The notes: a model not told the origin generated them from the letters alone. Positions 34,998 through 48,849 are shown, counted from the first letter of the stretch. The stretch: 64,000 nt of DNA from Eucommia ulmoides (GCA_016647705.1 CM028338.1:20791577-20855576), one strand, 5' to 3'. A program made the numbers and translations.

Positions 34998-35440
34998 TGG
35001 ACAAAGGAGTGTGAGATAGCATTTCAGGAACTGAAAAGGTATCTCTCCTCTTCCCCTTTTCTTAGCACCCCAAAGGCGAGTGAAGATCTATACTTGTACA
35101 TGTCTGATTCTTCAATGATGGTTAGCACAACCCTAGTGAGAGAAGATGTCGGTGCTTAGCACCCAGCCTACTACTCTAGCAGAGTCCTCACGGATATCGA
35201 GACAAGGTACACTAAGTTCGAGAAGCTCGCATACGCTTTGTTGGTGGCCTCGAGAAAACTAAAACAATACTTCCAGGCACATACAATCATCGTCTTAACC
35301 GACCAGCCGCAGAGGCAAATTTTGTATTCTCTGGACATCTTGGAGTGGCTAATGAAATATAGCCTTGAGCTCAACCAGTTCCACATCGAGTATAGGGCTA
35401 GGACTGTCATCAAAGGCTAGGTCCAGGCTGACTTTATCTC
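34998..35440 (+). pseudogene. Gypsy2 first RNase H remnant
   Basis: Directly after RT. Shows FEKLAYALLVASRKLKQYFQ and VLTDQPQRQILYSLDI, as in the RNase H attached to Gypsy RT. Fossil. Confidence 0.8.
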
Positions 35441-35539
35441 CGAGCTCACCTTTCCCGATGATCCTGAAGCGAATGCCGACGACCTGGGAACAAAGCCCGT
35501 GGAAATATATGAGGCTTCCACAAGCTCAAATCTGAACTC

Positions 35540-35940
35540 CAATTCGGGAACTTGGAAACTCTTCACTGATGGGTCTTCTAATGTTAATGGATGTGGAGCC
35601 GGAATGGTCCTCGTGGCCCTGGATAAAGAAGACATAAAGTACGCCCTCAGGCTGGGATTTAGAGTAACCAACAATAAGGCAAAGTACGAAGCACTCCTGG
35701 TCGGATTTCGCTGAGCCCGTGATTTTCATGTTAAGACGTTGGTCGTGTTTTGTGATTCCCAGCTCGTCGTCAACCAAGTCAACAATGAGTATTTGACCAA
35801 GGATCCAAGCATGACTACATATTTGGAAAGGGTCAAGACGCTGATGGATAGTTTTGAAAATGTCCAAGTAACTCAAATAACCTAAGAAGAGAATAGGCAT
35901 GCTGATGCCTTAGCCAATATCGCTTCGGCGGTGGAGTGGA
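35540..35940 (+). pseudogene. Gypsy2 second (archaeal-type) RNase H remnant
   Basis: WKLFTDGSSNVNGCGAGMVL and NNKAKYEALLVGFR, then CDSQLVVNQVN and ADALANIAS downstream, give the order of an archaeal-type RNase HI. A second RNase H between RT/RNase H and integrase marks the Tat lineage. Fossil. Confidence 0.85.
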
Positions 35941-36159
35941 CATTAAAGAGAAACATGCTCGTGGAGTACCTAGACTCTCCAAACACCATAATATCCGATA
36001 AGGTTGCATCAATCTACGAGCTCAATGACCAGCCCACCTGGATGGATCCGATACGACGTTACTTGGAGGACGGGACACTACAAGAAGATCATGCTGAGGC
36101 CAAGAAGATACGTTATTAGTCCGCGAGAGAGGTTCATGAGGGCATATGTGGCAACCACT

Positions 36160-36515
36160 CAGGGGGTAAATTTCTCGCAAGCAAACTACTCTATTAAGGA
36201 TATTTTTGGCAAAAAATGCTCGAGGATGTGACAAAGTTTGTGAAAAAAAATGTGACAAGTTTTAAAGATTCGCCCCACACCCTAATGTCCCTCCCACAAA
36301 CATGGTTCTGATGACAAGCCTGTGGCTATTCTCTTAGTGAGGGATTGATCTGCTTGGCCTTTTTTCTCAGGGCACTGGCCAAAGAAAATTCTTGGTGGTC
36401 GCCATTGATTACTTTACTAAATGGGTCGAGGAGGAGACCCTAGGTCGTATCACAAAGGAAAAGATTCGAGACTTCGTATGGAAATCCATGATATGTCGGT
36501 TTGGTATTCCAAGAG
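36160..36515 (+). pseudogene. Gypsy2 integrase remnant, part 1
   Basis: KFLVVAIDYFTKWVEEETLG and ICRFGIPR belong to the integrase core. LARD B is inserted at 36516 and the rest of the domain is at 43251-43950. Confidence 0.85.
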
Positions 36516-38099
36516 TGATAGTTGTAAATTACCTATATATTTCCATACCGAATTTATTAGTTTTCGAGTATGTTTATTATGTTTTAATATATTTTAATGT
36601 GTTTTTATTCTTTTTGTATTAAAACGGATGCATGGGTGAAAATGTATGAAATCGGAGCATAAACGATCAAATCGTATCGAGAACGGTCGGAGAACAGTGG
36701 AAAAATAAGCAAGGCGACAAGATTCTGTAAACAAGCCCACCGCCGCGGCATCCAGACCACCGCCGAAAAAGCTGAGAAAAATCCATTTTTGCTGAAACCT
36801 CACCGCCTAGGCGGTGAACCAGCAGAAACGTTTCCTTATCCATCGCCTACTCCATCCCCTCAGCAAACCTTAACCGACATACTCTAGTGCCGCGGTGGTG
36901 GCCTCTACACAGTTTAGATATTTTGTTTGATATTTTTTAGCCTATAAATACCCTTCTCTCCTTCTCTCTTCCAATCTCTTCGGCCCTTAAGGCCTTAGGC
37001 TATATTTTAGGGTTAGGATAAGGGATTTTTGAGGGAGTGCTCTCAACCCGAGGTGGAAGATGAAGAGGGAAGCGATCGTTCGACGGTTCTAGCGCCAATT
37101 CTTTGGATATAGGCTAAGTCGCTCATTTCTTCTCTTTATTTTCCTCATTTTGGTTGTTGTTGAGCATGTTTATGCCATTTTACATTGTATACATAGTTAT
37201 GGCCATTGGCTAAACATAGGTTGTTTAGGGATTATTAATATAATTTATGAATACGTTGTTTAATTGAGTTTGTGTTTTGTTTGCGGATGTTCTTCGTTAT
37301 TTTGATTGTGTATGCCGTATTATTTGTTTATCATGTTATGAGAATGATGTTATGAGAATATGGGGTTTGACAAATCCTGGATTTGGACTAGAATAAGCGA
37401 ACGCCATGATCCAATAACTCGGGAGGGAATTGAATTGTGGACAATCTATGACGTTGGGGTAAGACTCACGTGACCTAGGGTCGTTAAGATGTTGAGGGAG
37501 ATTTCGGCATTGACGCGAAATCACGTATTCCCTCATCTTACACTCAGGAGAGGTGAGGGTGGAGTTTAAGAACTGAGATTGTCGATAGGGTAAACACAAC
37601 GCGACGATCCAATAACCCGAGAGGGAGTTGGATTGTGTGCAATGGATGACGTTGGGGCGTGACTCACGCGGCCTAGGGTCGTTAAGATGTTGAGGGGTAC
37701 TTCGGCGTTGACATGAAATCACATATTCCCCCGTCTTACACTCGGGAGAGATGGTGGAGGAGTTTACGAATTGAGATTATCGGATAAGTCGAACGCCGTT
37801 AATATAAACTAAAACGAAATCGAACACGTATTCGTAAACGAAACTAATCCTTAGACAACCTATACTCTCAAAACTATCTCAATAAGGTATTAGTATAGTT
37901 AAATTAGTATTTTAGTATTAGTAATTAATTAAATTCCATTTTTATCGCCTAGATAAAGTCTGATTATGACAATCACGGTACTCGATAGTAATCTCAACCA
38001 ATCCCTATGGATACGATACCCGACCGAAAGGTCCATTATACTAAAACTTAATCCGTACGCTTGCGATAAAAGTAGCAGCACTTAAAAAAGCGGCCAACA
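36516..38099 (+). repeat. LARD B 5' LTR
   Basis: 1584 bp, same layout as the LARD A LTR: palindrome cluster (36730-36895), TATA (CTATAAATACCC near 36941), then the roughly 200-bp tandem duplication. Ends CGGCCAACA. Confidence 0.9.
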
Positions 38100-38399
38100 A
38101 GTTTTTGGCGCCGTTGCTAGGGATTGGTTTGTTGAATACAGTTTTCGGCGATCGCGACCAAGTTTTTGGAAACGATTACCGGGATTGTGTTTTGGATTAT
38201 TATTGATATTGTGAGTAAATAATTCGATTTTAATCTAGGCATATTTTTTGTATATAATTTTCGTTTGTAGTTTTGTTTTTGTTTTCTGACAAGATGCTTG
38301 AAGATGTTAGATCGACAGGTACTCTTGCATTTCGTTCATTGAAACATCTTGCCAGTCTTAAGGGTATGTGTTGGGCCGAGGACATTAAACCAAACGCTT

Positions 38400-38479
38400 C
38401 TTGGGAGGCAACCCAAGTCCTAAAATAAGTTAAATCTATCTCCGTTGACTTGAAACGGAGGCAAGATTCTCTCGCCTCC
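38400..38479 (+). other. Two conserved hairpins in LARD B leader
   Basis: CTTGGGAGGCAACCCAAG at 38400-38417, and GAGGCAAG/CTCGCCTC around a 5-base loop at about 38457-38477 (one A-C mismatch). Same spacing as in LARDs A and C. Confidence 0.75.
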
Positions 38480-39478
38480 CAAGTACGTGTTCTAAATCCC
38501 CGTCTTCAATATTATGCTATACACTGTCATTGGGATCGCTGATCGGTCATTTTGGGTAATGCTTGTGTTAAGTTGATGGTGATGTGTTAGTATATTTTAA
38601 ATATGTGTTTTAGTTAGCATGTTTTACTGTTTTTACTGTGTGCATGCTTGTTTAGGATTAGATTGTTTAGTTTAGTTGTTGTTTTGTGCTGAGTTTGGAC
38701 GTCATTTGGGCCTTTACCTGATGATGATTTTGTCCCCTGATTGTTTTGAGGTCGAGCGTAAAGCTCATTCATGTGTGTTCTGTGTGCTTAACGTATCGTC
38801 TTAGTAAAAGTTATTGTGGATCCTAAATGCACAAGCACGTAAACTCAATATAGCACAATCTAATTGATTTGAAATCGATTATCTGTCAATCAATTTCATG
38901 ACAATAGGGATTTTAGAACTTGATTTGGGAGAAATTCGAGGTGAAATCCGAGGCGAGGTTGTTTAGGAGATATGATTTAGGTAGTCATTTTGTCGCTTAA
39001 GTCTTTTAAGCTTACCCTGATAAATCATTACCCTTTGTTACCCTATCGAAGCCTAAACGCAGTTTCAATTTCTGAACCCTTATCAAAAACCCTAGCAGAT
39101 TGAACTTTTTCCAAACCCACATCGCTAAACCAAAGGCACAATGTGAGTGAATCAAGTTAGCATTTCGCTACTTGATGTGAGCGATTGGGTTTAGGCCAAA
39201 ATTCTAATTGGTTCGGTATTTGAGTACTCGCTTGTCGTTCATATTTTTTGCACATTCATAAAGTTGTAAGAATTCGAATACGTTTTGGGGATGTGTTACT
39301 TAATCATTTTTGCACACTCCTAAAAATTGTAGAAATTCAAATGAATTTGGGGGTGTGTTATTAAAAAAAAAATTAGTTTCTTTTTGACATGACAAGTGAG
39401 TAATACTTTCTTAAAGTTTGTTTAGGGTTGTTTCTAATTCAATTGTGGGGTTTTGAGTGTGAGAGTGCCAAGCGATGT

Positions 39479-41160
39479 TGATAGGTGTGAAAAACCTATC
39501 TATTTCCAATCCTAATTGGTTAGTTTTCGAATATGTTTATAGTTATTTTTATTATGTTTTAATTAGTATTTATACTTTTTGCATAACTCAGGTGTGTGGG
39601 TCAAAACAAATAAGAAACTGGAGCTAAAATGATGAGATCGAACCAAAGTGGTTCGAAGTTACGGTGGATAAACAATCTCGGAGGCTAAAAGACGAAACAG
39701 GCCCACCGCTTAAGCGGTGAAAATACAGAGAAGAGCAAAATGTTACTGACGGACGACCGCCAGAGCAGAAATTCTACCGCTTAGGCGGGAATCCAGTAGA
39801 GGACGAAGAAGGGCTACTGACAGCCGCTCGCCTAGGCGGAATTTCTATCGCCTAGGCGAAAATCCAACAAAATATTCTCCCACTCCACCGCCTACTTTAC
39901 CGCCCAGGCGATCAGACTTAACCGACCTAATTCCGCCTAGGCGGATTTGCCCTGCACAGCCTTTAGATATTTTTAGGATATTTTTGCTATAAATATCCCC
40001 TCTCCTCCTCCTTTGGCCGAACCTCTCTCCTGTCTCTTGCATTTTTGAGCCCCTTAGGCTATAGTTAAGCCAAGGGTTAGGAATTTTAGTGGTGGAGCTC
40101 GCATCCCAAAGTGGAAAAGACAGCGGATCGATCATTGAGCGTTCTTAGCGGTTTATCTTCGGACAAGGCTAAGTTCTTCGATCGTTTTTCCTTATTTTTT
40201 TTTATCTTAGGAGCATGTGAGCATATTTAGCTCGTTATTTTATTGTATATGTGGCTATGGCCCCGAGTTAAATATAGATTGTAGTAGGGATTAACCTAAT
40301 ATTTATAAATACGTCGTTTGGGTGATTTCGGTGTTTCGTTTGTGATTGTTCTTCGTAGTTTGATTGTATTTATTGTATTGTTTGTTTATTATGATTGGAT
40401 TGATAAATGGAGAATACGGGATTTTGACAAACCCCGGATTCGGATTAGGGTAAACAAACGCCACGATTCTATAACCCGGTCGGAGTTTGAATCGTGGACA
40501 ATCGATGACGTGGGGCTAGACACACGCTACTTAGGGTCGTAAAGACGTTGAGGGGGACCTCTTCGTTGGCTCGAAGTTGCGTTATATTCCTTGTATTACA
40601 CTCGAAAGAGGTGGCGAGGGAGTTTTAGAACGGAGATTGTCGATAGGGTAAATACAACGCGACGATCCAATAACCCGGGAGGGAGTTGGATTGTGTGCAA
40701 TCAATGACGTTGTGCGAGACTCACGTAACCTAGGGTCATTAATACGTTGAGGGGGACTTCTCCGTTGACTCGAAGTCATGTATTCCCCCGTCTTACACTC
40801 AGAAAAGGTGGCGGCGGAGTTTACGTACCGAGGTTGTCAAATAGGTCGAACAACGTAAACGCGAGTAAATCGGAATCGAACACGTATTTATAAACACGTT
40901 AATCCCTATACAATTCTTCACCCTAAAACATATTAACATAATAGTGTAGTTAATTTAGGATATATTAGTATTAGTTTAATTAATTAAATACATTTGTTTT
41001 TCGCCTAGATAAAATTAGGTCACGACAAACGCGGTATTCGATAGTAACAACAACAATCCCTGTGGATATGATAACCCGATCTTAACGATCACACTATACT
41101 AAAACTTAAACCTCGTATACTTGCGAGTGTAAGTAGCGGCGTGTTTTTCCTACGCTACCA
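39479..41160 (+). repeat. Solo LTR of LARD C type inside LARD B
   Basis: 1682 bp starting TGATAGGTGTGAAAAACC and ending CTACCA, like the LTRs of LARD C. It is flanked by a perfect duplication GATGT (39474-39478 and 41161-41165). LARD B sequence resumes exactly after it. It was probably left by recombination between the two LTRs of a full element. Its CCTAGG palindrome cluster is at 39700-39945. Confidence 0.95.
39700..39945 (+). repeat. CCTAGG-core palindrome array
   Basis: Repeated CGCCTAGGCG and close variants (CCGCTTAAGCGG, CGCCCAGGCG) lie just upstream of the LTR TATA box (CTATAAATATCCCC near 39988). Confidence 0.8.
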
Positions 41161-41684
41161 GATGTGCCTCGGGTCACGTTAAGTTAACGACGATTAACCT
41201 GTTTTGTATTTTCGATATACCCGTGGCCATTATTCCAAAACCGAACCAAGCCCTAATGATCTTCATGAACCTCCGAGCCTACATTAGTAGAGAATAGATC
41301 CCGATTTAGGCATATGGATTCCCTTTACCTAAAAGGTGTTAGTCATGAACTATATTAAGGGATAATCCCATCTAATCAATGGATAGTTGTATATTTGAGT
41401 TTAATAACACACACTTAAATAGGATCTAGAATGACACTTACTATTTTTGAACGTTGAGATTTTAGAACACCACGTGGTGTGATTTATACTTGAACTTGAT
41501 AGGATTGGGGGCCGACGAGGAAAAACTCGTTCGGCCGGTAGATGATAATCAAAACTTACACATTTTTATTTTTAGTGTTTTTTTTCATTTTTAGTTTTCA
41601 AATTTTGTAATTAGTTTGTATATTTTCTTGTATTGTGTGGGTGTTTTGCTCGAGGACTAGTAAAATTCCGAGTTTGGGAGTATT

Positions 41685-43245
41685 TGATAGGTGTAAATTA
41701 CCTATATATTTGCATACCGAATTTGTTAGTTTTCTAGTATGTTTATTACGTTTTAATACATTTTAATGTGTTTTTATTCTTTTTGTATTAAAACAGGTGC
41801 ATGAGATGAAAAGGTATGAAATTTGAGCATAAACGATCAAATTGTATCGAGAACGGTCGGAGAACAGTAAAAATATGAGCAAGGCGACAAGATTCTGCAA
41901 ACAAGCCCACCGCCGCGATAGTGAAGAAGCTGAGAAAAATCCATTTTTGCTGAAACCTCACCGCCTAGGCAGTGAACCAGCAGAAACATTTCCTAATCCA
42001 TCGCCTCAGTGAACCTTAACCGACATACTCCACCGCCGCGACGGTGGCCTCTGCACAATTTAGATATTTTGTTTGATATTTTTGAGCCTATAAATACCCT
42101 TCTCTCATCCTCTCTTCCGATCTCTTTAGCCCCTAAGGCCTTAGGCTATATTTTAGGGTTAGGATAAGGGATTTTTGAGAGAGCGCTCTCAACCCGAGGT
42201 GGAAGTTAAAGAGGGAAGCGATTGTTCGACGGTTCTAGCGCCAATTCTTCGGATATAGGCTAAGTCCCTCGTTTATTCTCTTTGTTTTCCTTATTTTGGT
42301 AGTTGTTGAGCATGTTTACGCCATTTTACATTGTATACATAGTTATGGCCATTGGCTAAATATAGGTTGTTTAGGGATTATTAATATAATTTAGAATACG
42401 TTGTTTAATTGAGTTTGTGTTTTGTTTGTGGATGTTCTTCGTTATTTTGATTGTGTGTGCTGTATTGTTTGTTTATCATGTTATGAGAATGATGTTATGA
42501 GAATACTGGGTTTGACAAATCCCAGATTTGGACTAGAATAAACGAACGCCACGATCCAATAACCCGGGAGGGAATTAGATTGTGGACAATCTATGACGTT
42601 GGGGCAAGACTCACGTGACCTAGGGTCGTTAAGATGTTGAAGGGGACTTTGGCATTGATGCAAAGTCACGTATTCCTTTATTTTACACTCAGGAGAGGTG
42701 ACGGGGGAGTTTAAGAACTGAGATTGTCGATAGGGTAAACACAACGCGACGATCTAATAACCCGAGAAGGAGTTGGATTGTGTGCAATTGACGATGTTGG
42801 GGCAAGACTCACGCGGCCTAGGGTTGTTAAGAAGTTGAGGGGGACTTCGGCGTTGACACGAAATCACGTATTCCCCCGTCTTACACTCGGGAGAGGTGGC
42901 GGAGGAGTTTACGAACAGAGATTGTCGGATAAGTCGAACACCATTAATATAAACTAAAACGAGATCGAACACGTATTCATAAATGAAACTAAACCCTAGA
43001 TAACCTATTCTCTCAAAACAATCTTAATATAGTATTAGTATAGTTAAATTAGTATTTTAATATTAATAATTAATTAAATTCCATTTTTATCGCCTAGATA
43101 AAGTCGGGTTATGACAATCGCGGTACCTAATACTAATCTCAACCAATTCCTATGGATACGATACCCGACCGAAAGGTCCATTATACTAAAACTTGATCCG
43201 TACGCTGGCGGTGAAAGTGGCAGCGCTTAAAAAAAACGGTCGCCA
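41685..43245 (+). repeat. LARD B 3' LTR
   Basis: 1561 bp, matching 36516-38099. Preceded by the purine tract GAGTTTGGGAGTATT and followed by the AAAAG target duplication and Gypsy2 integrase. Confidence 0.9.
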
Positions 43246-43250
43246 AAAAG

Positions 43251-43950
43251 CCATCGTGTCGGATAACGACACCCAATTCGACAATGACTTGTTCATAGAT
43301 TTCTGCCTAGAACTTGGTATCTAAACTCATTTTGCCTCTCCAAGTCATCTCCAAGCCAATGGCCAAGTGGAAGTTACCAATCGAACCATCTTGCACGGAT
43401 TGAAGACCAAACTCAATAAAGCCATGAGGCTATGGGTGGAAGATTTGTACCCTGTTCTCTGGGCATATCGCAATACGTCACGAACTCTAACCGGAGAAAC
43501 ATCTTTCTCAATGACGTTCGGATCGGAGGCCGTAATTCTAGCAGAGATCGAAATGCCAATCCTTAGGACGACAAGAAAGGATCTCGACCAAGAACAAAAT
43601 AACTCTATGATGGATCTAAACTTGGACTTGCTAGAAGAGCGACAATAACGCGCCCAAATCCAACAAGCAACATATCAACAATAGGCAGCTCGTTACTACG
43701 ACAGAAGGGTATGCCCTCTCCGTTTCGGAGTCAGGGATCTAGTTCTCAGAAAGGTCATATTGGTAACCAAAGAACCAAACACGGGTAAACTAGCCCTCTC
43801 TTGGGAAGGACCTTACCGCGTAACAAGAGTTGCAAGGCCGGGCACGTACGAGCTCAAGACTGAAGAAGGGGTCCTACTGCGACACCCTTGGATTATTGAC
43901 CACCTCAAGAAATACTTCTATAAGGAAGAGGTTGTTTTGTAAACATTCAA
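43251..43950 (+). pseudogene. Gypsy2 integrase remnant, part 2
   Basis: Continues the core with VSDNDTQFDN, QANGQVEVTNRTILHGLK and WAYRNTSRT, then the C-terminal region KLALSWEGPYRVTRVARPGT. The coding part ends near 43942. Fossil. Confidence 0.88.
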
Positions 43951-44308
43951 TTTTGCTACCAAGTGTAATGAATTTTCATATCAATGAAATGGCTATTCAA
44001 GAACAACAATCTTCTACCCTGTACACCAATTCACCGAAGTGACACTCCGTTGTTGACCGTTGAGAGTGATAACCAAACCCCCTACACATGTTAATAGTCC
44101 ATACCCGGGGATAGACCAAGGTCATCCACCAAGGGTGAGGCATCAATTGGGTCTGAGGTCCTGCGGCTCAGTATCTACCCCTTCACAGCTGACCACGAGT
44201 CAAGCAACTTAAAGGGGAAGATGCTACCGCATAGACTAAATTGGGATAACTTGAAAAGGCTCAGGGATGAGCCCGAATACGGAGAAACCACTGATGACCA
44301 GCCATAGG
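43951..44308 (+). other. Gypsy2 non-coding DNA after pol
   Basis: No frame of interest. Sequence before the solo LTR insertion, ending in the target duplication ATAGG (44304-44308). Confidence 0.6.
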
Positions 44309-45548
44309 TGTCACACCCCACTCCGGACACCCATCCTGTGAGGCCGATGTGACGTAGACATGACACCGCCCACTTGACTAGCCAACCTTAATACGTCACC
44401 AAACCACATAGTAAATCTATACCACACATATAGTAATTTCATTTGATAGGGATACACCGTCCTGAATATAAAACAATTGAACAAATTCCCTGAACCTTTA
44501 TTAGATTTCATCTCTGATATCTCATCTCAAAAGACTCATTTGCATGACCCGCATAACTCTATCTAGCGCCAATAGGGAACCGACCGACTCCTAGCTATTC
44601 CACCTGCGAGTGTACTACCTTCTTAGTAAAATATTTTTATAATAATAATAATTTATTCTGCAACATCTAAATGAATCAAGCTTAAATATGTAAACATCAC
44701 GTAACTCGTAAAAGTTTTCCTAATATTAACAGTGAGAATAAAGCACAATATATATATTCCATACAAAATCATTTAGTATAAGAGTCATGCCAATCACCAT
44801 AATAAATAATGAATCACCCAGTATAAGCAAAATATCACATCTCAAACCACCACTCTCAAACACACACACACTGGTCAGCCCTAGTGATCGTTTTAACCTC
44901 ACGATCGGGAGTTGCAACGGTACCGTAACATTCATAGGAATGTCTTCCTATGAAATATCCACACCCCTTTTTGGGGAGAAATATAATCCACACCCCCTTG
45001 CCGGCAAACGTTTCCCTCTCTCTTCTCTGTTTTTTTTTCGGTTGGGATCCACCGGCACACACATACACACACCTTTAGCTAATCACCCACGCACAACGAA
45101 CCACCCTCACACACGCTGTTGATCTCCGGTTGATCGACGACGACGACACACACACACTCATGCCGGAGCAACGACGACGATCCGAACCCACCGTCCCAAA
45201 CTTTCTCCTCTCCCTCTCGGTTTTTTGATTTCTCCTTTTGAGGTCCTCCCCTCAGGAATTACATATATATATATATATATATATATAACAATTGGTTAAA
45301 TTTCACTTTCCTCCCCCTATTTTCCATTAAGTCATTATTTAATCTCATTCTTTTTTTCAGGATTTCTTAAATTGCAATTCCACCCCAACAAAATTTTAAT
45401 TCAAAAATTAAATGCCAATTTTAGATTGAATGTTGTTTAAATTTACAAATTGACCTCAAAACTTTTTAAATCAAATAATAAATTACGCCACCTACCCCGT
45501 TATTTTTGAAACATTTAAGATACGACTTAAAAAAATCCGGGTCTTACA
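44309..45548 (-). repeat. Chromovirus-type solo LTR, minus strand
   Basis: 1240 bp from TGTCACACCCC to CGGGTCTTACA, flanked by a perfect ATAGG (44304-44308 and 45549-45553). On the minus strand it starts TGTAAGACCCGG and ends GGGGTGTGACA. The LTR of element E has the same end motifs (TATAAGACCC and GGGTTGTGACA) and shares an internal block around the complement of GATCGGGAGTTGCAACGGTA (44903-44922), so both belong to one group. An (AT)n tract lies at 45262-45288. Confidence 0.85.
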
Positions 45549-46160
45549 ATAGGCCCCACTACTTGCACAATACCCTGCGGACCGCAAAGACCAAAGACTA
45601 TTTTTGTAATGACCCGGTTTCCCAAGGCTGCCACGTGATTTCTCCATTTGGAGAATTAATACTAAACCTGAATGACCAATATCTTATTTTATAAAAATCT
45701 GAGAAATTTTACAATGCTCCAATAATAAATATCGATTTATTGAGTCAATTTTACAATAGTAAATAATAGATACAATTATTACAAATTAAATAAAAATTCA
45801 AATAAAATTTTCGACGCAATTTTATTCTCACCGACCCTGTAATCAAAACTGTGGGGTTGTGAGCCAATGCCCAGTAGAATTTTAACCCGTTTAATATGTG
45901 TATCCAATCAAACCCCAAATAAACACATAAACATGTATCTTACATAGTTTTTATAAAATATCCCTAAATATTTCATGAAAATTAACAGTTAAAATTTAAC
46001 AACAATTTTAGCATGAATCACATAATTAAGAGAGATATTAAATACAAATATTAAAAGATTAAAAAATTCTACCTGAAATCTGAACTCGAAATCCTAAACC
46101 AGAATCAACCTATATATATATAATACATGGATTTCTTCACCACCCTTCTTCTATTATATT

Positions 46161-46183
46161 TTATCTATCTATCTATCTATCTA

Positions 46184-46267
<84 letters not shown>
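46161..46267. repeat. Compound microsatellite (TATC)n(TC)n(AT)n
   Basis: About seven TATC units, then TC units, then about 25 AT units, within the D2 left LTR. The right LTR has a simple (TA)n at 55203-55244 in the same place, so the arrays have diverged since insertion. Confidence 0.95.
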
Positions 46268-46270
<3 letters not shown>

Positions 46271-46705
46271 TATTATCATGCATTACACTTGTCCATTTCA
46301 TATATAGGTAATTATGCATGTATCATATTACGTGTCCACTTCATATGTATAGAGAATTATACATGCATTTTTATTATTATTATTATTTTATTATTATTTA
46401 CATTTAAAATCCTCTTAGAATAAAGAATATATTAATTATAGCTCAAAATTCTTAAAAGTATTTTAAATATTACAATAGTTCCAAAACTTTTAAAATCAAT
46501 TTAAAATTAACACTTAACTCCCAAAAATTATTAGATATAATTTATACCATAAATTTATAAAATAATCCAAAAAATATTAAATTTCTATGAATAAGATTTT
46601 CAAAAAATACAAATTTTTAGGGTATTACAATCTACCCCCCTTAAATAAATTTCATCCTCGAAATTTCATTCAAAAGAATAGTAATTCAGAATCGTATTGC
46701 ATGGT

Positions 46706-48436
46706 TGATAGGTGTGAAAAACCTATCTATTTCCAATCCGAATTTGTTAGTTTTCGAATATGCTTATATAGTATTTTATTATGTTTTAATTAATTTTCAT
46801 ACTTTTTGTATAAATCAGATATGTGGGTCAAAAAGATAGGAAACTGGAGCTAAAACGATGAGATCAAACCAAAGCAGTTCGAAGTTACGGTGGATAAACA
46901 AGCCCGGAGGCTAAAAAGATGAAACAGGCCCACCGCTTAGGAGTCTAGACCACTGCCTAAGCGGTGAAGATGCTGAGAAGTGCAAAATGTTACTGATGGA
47001 CGACCGCCTAGGCGAAGATTCTATCGCTTAGGCGAAAATCCAGCAGAAGACGTAAAAGGGCTACTGACAGTCGCTCGCCTAGGCAAAGTTTTCTTCGCCT
47101 AGGCGGAAATCCAACAGAATGTTCTCCCAATCCACCGCCTACTTCACCGCCTAGGCGATCAGACCGAATCAACCTAACTCCGCCTAGGCGAAGAATTCAC
47201 CGCCTAGGTGGATTTTTCCTGCACAGTCTTGAGATATTTTTAGATATTTTTAGGATATTTTGGCTATAAATATCCCCTCTCCTCCCCCTTAGCCGGTGAC
47301 TCTCTTGTCCCTATGGAGTTTTTAGCCCCGTAGGCTATATCTAAGGGTATAGTTAGGGATTTTAGTGGTGGAGCTCACATCCCGAAGTGGAGAAGACGGC
47401 GAATCGATCGTTGAGCGTTCTTAGTGGTTTATCTTCGGACGAGGCTAAGTTCTTCAATTGTTTTTCCTTATTTCTTTATCTTAGGAGTATGTGAGCATGT
47501 TTAGCTCATTATTTTCTTGTATATGCAGCTATGGCCTCAAGTTAAATATGGATTGTAGTAGGGATTAACAATAAATTTATAAATACGGTGTTTGGATGAT
47601 TTCGGTGTTTCGTTTGTGAGTGTTCTTCGTAATTTGATTATATTTATCATATTGTTTGTTTATTATGCTTAGAATGGTAAATGGAGAATACAAGATTTTA
47701 ACAAACCTTGGATTCGGATTAGGGTAAACAAACACCACAATTTTATAACCCGGTCGGGGTTTGAATCGTGGATAATCGATGACGTGGGGCTAAACACACG
47801 TGACCTAGGGTCGTTAAGACGTTGAGGGGGACTTCTTTGTTGACTCGAAGTTGCGTTATATCCCTTTGTCTTACACTCGGAAGAGGTGGTGAGGGAGTTT
47901 TAGAACGGAGATTGTCGATAGGGTAAATACAACGCGACGATCCAATAACCCGGGAGGGAGTTGGATTGTGTGCAATCAATGACGCTGGGCTAGACTCACG
48001 TGATTTAGGGTCATTAAGATGTTGAGGGGGACTTCTTCGTTGGCTCGAAATCATGTATTCCCCCGTCTTACACTCGGAAGACGTGGCGGTGGAGTTTACG
48101 TACCAAGGTTGTCAAATAGGTCGAACAACGTAAACATAAGTAAATCGAGATCAAACACGTATTTGTAAACACGTTAATCCCTAGGAGATTCTTCACCCTA
48201 AAACATAGTAGCATATTAATGTAGTTAATTTAGGTTATATTAGTATTAGTTTAATTAATTAATTACATTTGTTTTTCGCCTAGATAAACTTAGGTCACGA
48301 TAAATGCGGTATTCGATAGTAACGACACCAATCCCTGTGGATACGATAACCCGATCTTAACGATCACACTATACTAAAACTTAGACCTCGTATACTTGCA
48401 AGTGTAAGTAGCGGCGTGATGTTTCACGCGCTACCA
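46706..48436 (+). repeat. LARD C 5' LTR
   Basis: Contains at least six CGCCTAGGCG-like palindromes (46930-47215), a TATA box TATAAATA (47265-47272) and the tandem duplication at 47710-48110. Confidence 0.92.
46930..47215 (+). repeat. CCTAGG-core palindrome array in LARD C LTR
   Basis: GCCTAGGC cores recur at intervals of about 20-60 bp up to 50 bp before the TATA box. The 3' LTR has the matching array at 50650-50925. Confidence 0.85.
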
Positions 48437-48849
48437 AGTTTTTGGCGCCATTGTCGAGGATTATTTTGATGTTATTTTCGGAGAAACGCGGTAACGGCTC
48501 TGGACTTAAGTTTTAGATAGGAGAAGCAAGTGTTTCGTATTATCGGGGGATTGGCGAAGTTGTTATTATTGATATTGTGTGTAAATGACCTAATTTTACT
48601 TTAGGCATTTCTTTGTATATAATTTTTGTTTGTAGTTTTGTTTTTGTTTCTTATACAGGGTACTTGGCGATGTTAGATCGACGGGTATTGATGCATCCCT
48701 TTCGATGAGATTCCAAGCTGTTTATTGTGCTTGGCCAAACACATAAGCTGGTAAGGCATTTCGTTGAAAGATCGAGCCATCCAAAGCAAAATCTCGCCAA
48801 TCTTGAGAGCATTCTGAATGTTGGGTTGAGGACATTAAACCAAGCGCTT

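Larger units (their letters stand above)
36516..43245 (+). mobile_element. LARD B: coding-less LTR element in Gypsy2 integrase, with a nested solo LTR
   Basis: LTRs at 36516-38099 and 41685-43245 start TGATAGNTGTAAATTACC and end in CA. The flanks are AAGAG (36511-36515) and AAAAG (43246-43250), a 5-bp duplication with one difference. The interior is non-coding and homologous to LARD A block by block, with the primer-binding site TGGCGCCGTTGCTAGGG (38106-38122) and the two leader hairpins. It is interrupted by the solo LTR at 39479-41160. The opening 100 bases of the two LTRs differ at about 6 per cent by eye. Confidence 0.92.

Noticed and set aside
40318-40542. Open frames within LARD LTRs that recur in several copies (for example MTSSQRRSPPQ... 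on the minus strand)
   Set aside because: They recur because the LTRs recur. The tandem LTR duplication gives similar frames twice per LTR, the length varies between copies, and no protein family matches.
46127-46423. Open frame with Ser-Leu and Ile-Tyr repeats
   Set aside because: Produced by the TATC/TC/AT microsatellite.
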